20,366 bases of DNA from Bacteroidales bacterium (GTDB taxonomy: Bacteria > Bacteroidota > Bacteroidia > Bacteroidales > VadinHA17). Positions 13,882-20,366 of this stretch are shown here, one piece after another. Position 1 is the first letter of the stretch; the number at the start of each line of letters is the position of its first letter. The stretch lies in NCBI GenBank assembly GCA_025455505.1, contig JALOMK010000007.1, positions 1 through 20,366 of the forward strand, given 5' to 3'. The notes beneath the pieces are model-generated. The model searched no databases. It saw only the letters and a program-made list of their open reading frames with translations, and was not told the origin of the DNA. Position numbers and translations under genes: made by a program.

Positions 13882-15480
13882 ATGTTTAAATATACATTGA
13901 GAAGGGTTTTAGTACTGGCTATTTTTCTGTATCCGTTGACAACGGGGGCGCAGATATTCACGGAAGGCGCGTTCAAATTCAACAAGACCCTCGGGCTTAT
14001 AGATTCCTATTATGTTGATACTGTAAATATCGACAGGCTCACTGAAAAGGCGATTATCGAGACTCTCAGGATGCTCGATCCTCATTCCACATATATCTCC
14101 GCAAAGGATGTTAAGGAGATGAATGAACCCCTGGCAGGCAACTTCGACGGGATTGGCGTTCAGTTCAACCTTCTGCGCGATTCAGTTATAATAATCGAAC
14201 CTATCGGTGGCGGCCCCTCCGAAAAAGTAGGCATCAGGGCAGGTGACAGGATAACCGCAATAAACGGTGAGAAAGTAACCGGGATCGGCATCAGTACGTC
14301 AGGCGTAAGAAGCCGCCTGATGGGCCCGAAAGGAACAAAGGTGAATGTCACAATTTTCAGGAAAGGGGTACGGGACCTTCTTGAATTTGTTATTATACGC
14401 GATAAAATTCCGATAAACAGCGTCATCGCTGCCTACATGCTCAACAAAGAAACCGGCTACATCAAGCTCGACAAGTTCTCCGCTACTACGGAAAAGGAAT
14501 TTTCCGACGCAGTTATGAAAATGGGCAATTCAGCCCTTAAAAACATAGTAATCGACCTCAGGGGCAACGGCGGAGGGTATATGATGGCAGCCACGGCACT
14601 TGCAGAAAAGTTCTTCCCCGACCAGAAGCTCATAGTCTACCTCAAGGGCAGGCGGACTGCCCGGCAGGATTTTAAATCAACAGGCGGAGGCAACCTTTCG
14701 CAGACAAGGGTTGTGATCCTTACCGATGAGCAGTCGGCATCGGCAAGCGAGATCCTCGCCGGTGCAATACAGGACTGGGACAGGGGCCTTGTGCTTGGCC
14801 GCAGGTCGTTCGGCAAGGGACTTGTTCAGAATGGATTTTACCTTCCCGACGGGGCAATGATAAGGCTTACGGTCGCAAGGTATTATACTCCTTCCGGCCG
14901 GTCAATACAGAGCTCATACAGCGAAGGCTATGAAAAATACATGGAAGACTTCATGAAGCGCTACACAGGCGGCGAAATGATGTCGGCCGACAGCATCGAT
15001 TTTCCCGATTCACTGAAATACAACACCCTCGTCAACAAAAGAACTGTATACGGGGGAGGCGGGATAATGCCCGACGTATTCATCGGAATCGACACCTCAT
15101 ATTATTCCGATTACTTCAGGAAGTTGTCATCACGGAACATCCTGAATACCTTTATCCTTGAATATTATGACAGGAACAGGACAGCGATAAATTCATCATA
15201 TAAAACGTTTGATCAGTTCAGGACTGGATTTGCATTTTCCGATGCGGATATAAAAGGCCTCATCAGCAAGGGCGAAGCCGACGGTGTGAAATTTAACGAG
15301 GAGCAGTTCAGGAAGTCGGAAAAGGAAATCCTGCTTGTGCTGAAGGGCCTTCTCGCGACAAATATATGGCAGTCGAGCGAGTATTACCAGATTGTTAATG
15401 AGAATGATGTCGTAATCGCCAGGGCCATTGAGCTCCTTGGGGACAGGAAGAAGTATGACCAGATACTCGGCAACAACTGA
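13882..15480 (+). CDS. S41 family carboxyl-terminal processing peptidase, secreted
   Basis: A 532-residue serine protease of the CtpA/Prc (tail-specific protease) type, acting in the periplasm or on membrane proteins. Residues 1-23 form a signal peptide: positive FKYTLRR, a hydrophobic core, then TTGAQ. No lipobox cysteine is seen. A PDZ domain spans about 84-172 with the GVQFNLL and GIRAGDRITAING elements. The peptidase core has YIKLDKFSATT and VIDLRGNGGGYM. The catalytic Ser287 is in QSASASEILAGAI and Lys312 in RRSFGKGLVQ. A C-terminal region of about 150 residues follows the core, usual in Bacteroidota members. The methyltransferase gene starts 16 bases after its stop and is probably cotranscribed. 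I see no clear promoter box in the repeat-bearing gap before it. Confidence 0.93.
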   Translation: MFKYTLRRVLVLAIFLYPLTTGAQIFTEGAFKFNKTLGLIDSYYVDTVNIDRLTEKAIIETLRMLDPHSTYISAKDVKEMNEPLAGNFDGIGVQFNLLRDSVIIIEPIGGGPSEKVGIRAGDRITAINGEKVTGIGISTSGVRSRLMGPKGTKVNVTIFRKGVRDLLEFVIIRDKIPINSVIAAYMLNKETGYIKLDKFSATTEKEFSDAVMKMGNSALKNIVIDLRGNGGGYMMAATALAEKFFPDQKLIVYLKGRRTARQDFKSTGGGNLSQTRVVILTDEQSASASEILAGAIQDWDRGLVLGRRSFGKGLVQNGFYLPDGAMIRLTVARYYTPSGRSIQSSYSEGYEKYMEDFMKRYTGGEMMSADSIDFPDSLKYNTLVNKRTVYGGGGIMPDVFIGIDTSYYSDYFRKLSSRNILNTFILEYYDRNRTAINSSYKTFDQFRTGFAFSDADIKGLISKGEADGVKFNEEQFRKSEKEILLVLKGLLATNIWQSSEYYQIVNENDVVIARAIELLGDRKKYDQILGNN

Positions 15481-15496
15481 GACAATCCGAAGCTGA

Positions 15497-16639
15497 ATGA
15501 AGATTATCGGCAAGACACTTTACGGTCTCGAGAAGGTACTTGCAGAGGAACTTGCCAGCCTTGGCGCCTCCAATGTGAAAGCCCTGAACAGGGCTGTTGC
15601 CTTTACGGGCGACATGAGGACCCTGTACAGGGTTAATTATTGCTGCAGGACCGCGCTTTCATTTCTCGCTGAGATTTCAGATTTCAGGATAAAAACAGCC
15701 CGTGATCTTTACAGTGAGGCTTCAAAAATAAGATGGGATGATTTCCTGTCGGAGAAGAAGACATTTTCGGTTGTTCCGGTTGTCAACTCGCCTCTCTTCG
15801 ATCACACTCATTACCCGGCCCTTGTGCTGAAGGATGCCGTTGCTGATTATTTCAGGAAGAAAAACGGGATCAGGCCTTCAGTTAACACCGGGGATCCTGA
15901 TCTTGTAATTAACCTTCATATCAGCCATGATCAGGTCACAGTATCTCTCGATTCAAGCGGACTGCCGCTTTTCAGGCGGGGCTACAGGGCGGAACAGATT
16001 GCAGCTCCGATAAACGAGGTCCTGGCAGCCGGAATCCTGAAAATAGCAGGATGGAATGCAGCCAGCCCTCTTGCAGACTTAATGTGCGGTTCAGGAACAA
16101 TACCGATTGAGGCAGCCATGATTGCAGCCGGCATCCCCGCGGGAAGGACGCGCAGCTCATATGGCTTTCAGCGCTGGCGCGATTACGACGAGAATCTTTT
16201 CAGCGACATTAAACTTACCGAAGAGAAGGCAGCAACCGAACCCGGCATAAGTATATATGCAGGTGATATTTCAGCTGAGGCACTCAGGATTGCCAGGGCT
16301 AATGCTTCAAGGGCAGGGGTGGAGAGTTACATTCGTTTTGAAGAGGCCGATTTCGCAAAAAGCAGCACTCCGGAGCCGGGGCTCACTCTCGTTCTCAACC
16401 CACCTTACGGAGAAAGGCTCAGGGATGAAAATTCATCCGCCGTGTATTCAATGATAGGGACAACACTCAAGCACAGGTACCCGGGCTGTTCGGCATGGAT
16501 AATTGCTGCAGACAGGGCAGCAGTAAACAGCCTGGGGCTCCGGCCTTCTTCAAAACATGTCCTCTTCAACGGAAGCATTGAATGCAGGCTGTTAAACTAT
16601 AAAATGTTCGAGGGCCCGGCCCGCCAGAGATCCGGATAA
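15497..16639 (+). CDS. THUMP domain-containing class I SAM-dependent RNA methyltransferase (RlmL N-terminal domain/YpsC-like)
   Basis: A 380-residue protein expected to methylate guanosine N2 in RNA, related to the m2G2445 methyltransferase half of RlmL and to YpsC. The first 55 residues form the ferredoxin-like start (KTLYGLEKVLAEELASLG). A THUMP domain spans about 60-155. The linker LFRRGYRAEQIAAPINEVLAAGIL is the family signature before the Rossmann domain. SAM motif I is LADLMCGSGTIPIEAA near 192-207 and the catalytic motif is NPPYGERL at 301-308. It is single-domain length, without the RlmK half. It lies 16 bases after the protease gene and overlaps nothing. The exact target nucleotide cannot be read from sequence. 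Confidence 0.92.
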   Translation: MKIIGKTLYGLEKVLAEELASLGASNVKALNRAVAFTGDMRTLYRVNYCCRTALSFLAEISDFRIKTARDLYSEASKIRWDDFLSEKKTFSVVPVVNSPLFDHTHYPALVLKDAVADYFRKKNGIRPSVNTGDPDLVINLHISHDQVTVSLDSSGLPLFRRGYRAEQIAAPINEVLAAGILKIAGWNAASPLADLMCGSGTIPIEAAMIAAGIPAGRTRSSYGFQRWRDYDENLFSDIKLTEEKAATEPGISIYAGDISAEALRIARANASRAGVESYIRFEEADFAKSSTPEPGLTLVLNPPYGERLRDENSSAVYSMIGTTLKHRYPGCSAWIIAADRAAVNSLGLRPSSKHVLFNGSIECRLLNYKMFEGPARQRSG

Positions 16640-16734
16640 TGTCATCCTTAATACTGCATTCATCACAATTAATGCGGCCGTTGATCAAAATTGAAGATAT
16701 TAATTGCCTGAAGCCTTCGGGGTTTGAACTATAT

Positions 16735-16764
16735 TTTGATAACTTTATATTTTTATTATATTTG
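16735..16764 (+). promoter_or_regulatory. Promoter of siaB-siaC
   Basis: TTTG at 16735-16738, an 18-base spacer, then the perfect -7 box TATATTTG at 16757-16764. This is the best match in the window to the two-part Bacteroidota promoter. Transcription would begin near 16770, about 30 bases before the siaB ATG. The 162-base gap before siaB holds this promoter and nothing else I can name. Confidence 0.7.
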
Positions 16765-16801
16765 TTTCGACCCGGAGCCTATCCTAAAATGAGAAGCTTA
16801 A

Positions 16802-17368
16802 ATGAGCTTTAATATAGAGAACTATTTTGCTGACCAGATGAACGGTAATGTTATTCTTTACTACAAGGGTAACATCGACTCTGTCATTATAAATCATGTT
16901 CTCGATACTGTTGAAGACAAGATGATAGAGGTGAATGAGCAGTCAAAGCTCCGGAAGAAAGTCTATAACGTTCTTGTCGAAAGCCTCCAGAACCTTTACC
17001 ACCACGTCGACAGGGTGCCTGTAGATTTCGAGGATCAGTCATCGGAGAAATTCGGCCTCCTTGCGGTGCTGAAGGTCGCGGGAGGATACAAGATTATCAC
17101 TGGCAATTTTGTTCATGCCGACAATATTGAGCGGCTCGAGGAAAAAATCAAAAGGATCAACAGGTCTTCGCAGGAAGAGATAAAGGAACTATATAAGTTC
17201 ATTCTCAATCACCAGAGGATCTCGGCAAAGGGTGGCGGCGGCCTCGGGCTTGTTGACATTGCAAGGAAAACAGGCAATAAGCTGGATTATACATTTAAGG
17301 TGTATAATGAAAAGTATTCCTTTTTTTACCTGAACATCCTGGTAACAGAGGAAAATGACACACTATGA
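16802..17368 (+). CDS. siaB: SiaB family protein kinase (DUF6272)
   Basis: A 188-residue soluble protein with a degenerate GHKL ATPase fold. In Pseudomonas aeruginosa SiaB phosphorylates SiaC, opposing the PP2C phosphatase SiaA. The N-box region is YNVLVESLQNLYHHVD at about 55-70, with Glu60 and Asn64 in the positions expected for Mg-ATP binding. The G-box is AKGGGGLGLVDIARKTG near 142-158. The N-terminal FNIENYFADQMNGNVILYYKGNID matches Bacteroidota members. It is followed 19 bases later by siaC, its expected substrate, which strongly supports the call. A strong promoter precedes it. No siaA phosphatase or siaD diguanylate cyclase is in the window, so the signal and the output are unknown. 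Confidence 0.88.
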   Translation: MSFNIENYFADQMNGNVILYYKGNIDSVIINHVLDTVEDKMIEVNEQSKLRKKVYNVLVESLQNLYHHVDRVPVDFEDQSSEKFGLLAVLKVAGGYKIITGNFVHADNIERLEEKIKRINRSSQEEIKELYKFILNHQRISAKGGGGLGLVDIARKTGNKLDYTFKVYNEKYSFFYLNILVTEENDTL

Positions 17369-17387
17369 AACTATAAATTAATTTAAT

Positions 17388-17768
17388 ATGGAACCGATTA
17401 TTATCGAAGGAACCCCGAAAACACCTTCAATTCATTTTAGTTCGAAGGAAGGAGTATTTGAGATTAAAGGTCGTTCTATCCCTGAAAATTCAGTTGAGTT
17501 TTACAAGCCTCTTGTCGACTGGCTTGAAGGCTATAAGGATACCCCGCTGCCAAAGACTATTGTGAATATAAAGCTTGAGTACTTCAATACGAGCTCATCA
17601 AAGTGCATATTGGATGTTTTCAAAAAGCTTGAAGCGATACATAAGGCGAAAAATGAAGTCGAGGTGAACTGGTATTACGAGGAAGACGATGAGGACATGC
17701 TCGAAGCCGGGGAAGATTATGAATCAATAATCAGGGTGCCTTTCAGAATGATAGAGATAGTTGATTAA
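17388..17768 (+). CDS. siaC: SiaC family regulatory phosphoprotein (DUF1987)
   Basis: A 126-residue small regulator. The P. aeruginosa homologue is phosphorylated on Thr68 by SiaB, and its unphosphorylated form binds and activates the diguanylate cyclase SiaD. Here the conserved loop is LEYFNTSSSKCILD, and its threonine is also residue 68. Other family traits are the N-terminal IIEGTPKTPSI, GRSIPENSVEFYKPLVDWLE near 28-47, and an acidic segment YYEEDDEDMLEAGEDYES near the end. The gene lies 19 bases after siaB. Its TAA overlaps the stop codon of the converging ABC transporter gene within the four bases TTAA. Since no GGDEF gene is nearby, the downstream partner in this organism is open. Confidence 0.92.
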   Translation: MEPIIIEGTPKTPSIHFSSKEGVFEIKGRSIPENSVEFYKPLVDWLEGYKDTPLPKTIVNIKLEYFNTSSSKCILDVFKKLEAIHKAKNEVEVNWYYEEDDEDMLEAGEDYESIIRVPFRMIEIVD

Positions 17769-20366
17769 TCACCTTGCTTTTTCTTCCTGCCCATAAATCT
17801 CTCCCCTGATTCAAGCGCTTTCCTGAGCAGCCTGTGATATAAAATCAGGTACAGCAGTATTGTCATCATCCACAGGACGATAACGTTTACAAGATAAGTG
17901 TCGGTACTCCTTCCGAATACCTGTTTGCGCGGAGCATAGAAGTGAGCCTTTATGAATGGGTATTCAGTGTCGAGAAATATGGGATCGGCTTTCTGGACAA
18001 CCTCACCCCGGAACACAATGACCTTCCTGTTCTCATTCTTGTAAGTTACAAATTCCTCCAGAGCCTTGTTGTAATAACGCGACTGCAGCAGAGCGAATGT
18101 TGAATTGCTGTCGGACTGCAGTGTGTTAACGATGGCATCCTTCCTCCTGTTTGCAAGGTCATAGTATTCATTATAATATTTCCTGATCCTGTCGAGCCAG
18201 ACCAGTGCGGCATCGGCGGTGCTTATATTTATGCTCTCCGGAGTCAGGTTTCCAGCCCCTGTGAATTCGATCTGGGGAACCCTTTTCATTTCCCTGGTGA
18301 TCTCGTGCCTGACGAGGGCCAGGTTCGCCTCGAACTGTTCGCCTCTTTTGTTTTTCTCGAGATCAGACCTGACGAGATCGAGCCTCTCCTTGACCTCATT
18401 GTACCAGTAACTTCTCCTGAAGTTGGCCTCGCTCTTGGCCTTGTCGTACCTGTAAAACTTCTGTTCATATCTGTTGTTTATGAACTGCTTTACAGCCAGG
18501 GCCTCGTAGCCCCAGCGAGACGTTATCATCTCTCCGTAGAAAGGTATTTCAACGGGAGACGAAATGTTGGGATTGAGTTTCTCGAACTTTACAAGCACCC
18601 CGCTCAGAATTATCTGCGGAATCACCAGGAAGGGGATCAATATGTAAATAGTCACAACAGCCTTGAAACTGTCCGATATAACGAGTCCGAGAACATTGGC
18701 CCCGGCCCAGCAGGTAAACAATACAAGCCAGTAATGGAACATCATCTCCCTGATGCCGGTAATAGCATTTCCGACGATCACAAATGTAAGCGCCTGGATT
18801 GCAGATATACCGAACTGGACAAACACCTTCGAAAGGAGGTAGCTGTTCCAGCTGAGGTTCAGGAATGCTTCCCTCCTGAGTATCTTCCTGTCCTTGAAGA
18901 TCTCTTCGGCGCTCACTGTGAGCCCCATGAAGATTGCAACGATAACAGACATGAAGATATAGACTGGAAGGTTGCTGTTGTTGAACAGCGAATAGCGGGG
19001 TTCGGAAGCGCTTTCGTCAAAGTACCTGATGAGAAAGGCAAGGAAGAATGCCAGCACAGGAGCTTCGAGCATCGTTATGAGAAGATATTGCCTGTCGGAT
19101 ATTTTTGAAAGTACATCCCTCTTTATGAATACCAGAAGCTGCCTGAACTTGTTTGGGGTCTGGAAATTTATCGATGGCATCGTCGTTTCAGGTTCTAGCT
19201 CCTCCTTGTTAATCTCCCCCTTGTAAAGCTTGTTCCAGTCTTCGGGCGAGAGCCTTCGCGTTTCGGTGGGCTGTCCGCTTTCAGTAAATACCCTTGTTTC
19301 AACGATGTTGAATATCTGTTCGGGATTAACATTTCCGCAGGCGTAACATTCGCTTTCGCTGTAGTTTGCCTGTTCTATCTTGCGCTTGAAATACTCAATC
19401 GATTCAACAGGGTTTCCGTTGTATATAAGGTAACCGCCCGTGTCGAGAATAATAAGCTTGTCAAACATCTTGAAGATTTCCGACGAAGGCTGGTGTATCA
19501 CTATGAAAAGGAGTTTCCCCTTCCTGGCAAGCTCCTGAAGAAGGTCAAGAATGTTTTCCGAGTCGCGTGATGAGAGGCCTGATGTAGGCTCGTCAAGGAA
19601 CATAATTGCTGGTTCCCTTATCAGTTCAAGCGATATGTTAAGCCTCTTTCTCTGCCCGCCGCTTATCTTCTTGTTAAGAGGCGTGCCAACCTTCATGTTC
19701 CTTATTTCGTACAGGCCGAGGTTTTTGAGCACCGCATCGACTTTTGCAACTGTTTCCTCGTCGCTGAGATTATCGAAGCACAGCTTCGCATTGAAGTAAA
19801 GGTTTTCAAAAACAGTGAGTTCCTCTATCAGGAGGTCATCCTGCGACACATAACCTATTAGCCCTTTTATCCTGTCCTTGTTCCCGTGAATGCTCAGTCC
19901 GTTGATAAGTACCTCCCCCTCGTAAGGAGGGTTTGTGCCGTTCAGAACACTGAGAAGTGTGGACTTGCCTGCCCCGCTTGCTCCCATAATTCCAACCATG
20001 CGCCCTGATTCTTCCACAAAGCTCATTTTATGGATGCCTATCTCATTGCTCCTGAACCTGTATTCCAGATCCCTGACTTCATATACTACCCTTGATGCCG
20101 TGAAATCCTCCCTCAGGAATTGCATTGTGACATCCCAGTAGTAAACGGGGGCTATTTTATTACCCTTCACCGAGGAGCCCTTACTGAATGGATATACCTT
20201 ATCCTCCCTCAGTATCTGTCCGTTCATCGTTAGTTCACCCGCTCCCCTGAACCTGAGGAAATACATCCTTACCGACGGAATAAACATAAGCCATATCTGT
20301 CCTTTCAGGTTTTCCTTCAGAATGTGTTTCGCCGGTTTGGACCTGAAACTCTTGTTGCCGTTAATA
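17765..20366 (-). CDS. ABCG-type transporter, fused ATPase and permease, 5' end beyond the window
   Basis: At least 866 residues of a half-transporter with ATPase before permease. The frame stays open through the right edge, so the ATG at 20285-20287 is internal; upstream codons read KENLKGQIWL. Numbering from that Met, an FHA-like segment (RFRGAGELTMNGQ to KIAPVYYWDV, about 12-53) precedes the ATPase. Walker A is GASGAGKST (102-110), the signature SGGQRKR (209-215), Walker B IMFLDEPTSG, and the H-loop His265. A CYACGNVNPEQIFN linker follows, typical of the Bacteroidota family. Six membrane segments follow from about 410. Between segments five and six lies a roughly 200-residue charged, coiled-coil-like domain, probably outside the cytoplasm. 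The substrate is unknown. The end is convergent with siaC. Confidence 0.92.
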   Translation of the reverse strand, partial: INGNKSFRSKPAKHILKENLKGQIWLMFIPSVRMYFLRFRGAGELTMNGQILREDKVYPFSKGSSVKGNKIAPVYYWDVTMQFLREDFTASRVVYEVRDLEYRFRSNEIGIHKMSFVEESGRMVGIMGASGAGKSTLLSVLNGTNPPYEGEVLINGLSIHGNKDRIKGLIGYVSQDDLLIEELTVFENLYFNAKLCFDNLSDEETVAKVDAVLKNLGLYEIRNMKVGTPLNKKISGGQRKRLNISLELIREPAIMFLDEPTSGLSSRDSENILDLLQELARKGKLLFIVIHQPSSEIFKMFDKLIILDTGGYLIYNGNPVESIEYFKRKIEQANYSESECYACGNVNPEQIFNIVETRVFTESGQPTETRRLSPEDWNKLYKGEINKEELEPETTMPSINFQTPNKFRQLLVFIKRDVLSKISDRQYLLITMLEAPVLAFFLAFLIRYFDESASEPRYSLFNNSNLPVYIFMSVIVAIFMGLTVSAEEIFKDRKILRREAFLNLSWNSYLLSKVFVQFGISAIQALTFVIVGNAITGIREMMFHYWLVLFTCWAGANVLGLVISDSFKAVVTIYILIPFLVIPQIILSGVLVKFEKLNPNISSPVEIPFYGEMITSRWGYEALAVKQFINNRYEQKFYRYDKAKSEANFRRSYWYNEVKERLDLVRSDLEKNKRGEQFEANLALVRHEITREMKRVPQIEFTGAGNLTPESINISTADAALVWLDRIRKYYNEYYDLANRRKDAIVNTLQSDSNSTFALLQSRYYNKALEEFVTYKNENRKVIVFRGEVVQKADPIFLDTEYPFIKAHFYAPRKQVFGRSTDTYLVNVIVLWMMTILLYLILYHRLLRKALESGERFMGRKKKQGD

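Noticed and set aside
16656..16675. Operator-like inverted repeat GCATT-N10-AATGC before siaB
   Set aside because: The arms are only five bases and it lies well upstream of the promoter; such matches are expected by chance.
10906..17768. STAS protein and SiaB/SiaC as one regulatory system
   Set aside because: They are more than 5 kb apart, separated by four housekeeping genes and under separate promoters. Only shared phospho-switch logic links them.
18305..19108. A 267-codon open frame antisense to the ABC transporter
   Set aside because: It lies wholly inside a well-supported gene, matches no family I recognise, and its composition reads as a shadow of the opposite strand.
1..20366. Genomic island, prophage, defence system or biosynthetic cluster
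   Set aside because: No integrase, transposase, nuclease pair or secondary-metabolite gene is present, and nearly all genes are conserved core functions.

Overview
The window looks like a chromosomal segment from a member of the Bacteroidota, probably an uncultured Bacteroidales or Marinilabiliales lineage. The evidence is threefold. Several genes are typical of that phylum: the DUF3822 gene overlapping rsmD, the ABCG-type fused exporter with a CxxC linker, the SiaB/SiaC (DUF1987) pair, and a six-domain S1 with charged tails. Most starts lack a clear Shine-Dalgarno site. Several leaders carry perfect TAnnTTTG boxes, the Bacteroidota -7 promoter element. The order-level placement is an inference. 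I see no rRNA, tRNA, CRISPR array, insertion sequence, integrase or phage gene.

Layout. 1-1019 (minus): 5' part of rsmD overlapped by a DUF3822 gene. 1104-2956 (plus): RecD-like helicase and YjbQ-family protein. 3075-8445 (minus): a sugar-nucleotide block, in transcription order ugd, rfbA, rfbC, rfbD, then a phospho-sugar mutase broken near its C-terminus. 8446-8784: a repeat-rich divergent intergenic region holding promoters for ugd and rpsA. 8785-16639 (plus): rpsA, a STAS-domain anti-anti-sigma-like gene, rnz, guaA (TTG start), a secreted S41 peptidase and a THUMP-domain RNA methyltransferase. 16802-17768 (plus): siaB and siaC from a strong promoter. 17765-20366 (minus): an ABCG-type transporter whose start lies beyond the right edge, with its stop codon overlapping that of siaC.

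How the genes work together. RfbA, RfbC and RfbD supply three of the four steps to dTDP-L-rhamnose; rfbB is not in the window. The mutase would supply glucose-1-phosphate or a related sugar phosphate, and Ugd supplies UDP-glucuronate, so the block feeds surface polysaccharide synthesis. The plus-strand run is mainly housekeeping: translation, tRNA 3' processing, GMP synthesis and rRNA modification. The STAS protein and the SiaB/SiaC pair are phospho-switch regulators with no visible output partner here.

Most of the window is ordinary core genome. The items most worth a second look are a composite intergenic repeat found three times, the broken mutase, the SiaB-SiaC pair without SiaA or SiaD, an octamer tandem repeat inside the sugar operon, and short leader ORFs before rpsA and guaA.
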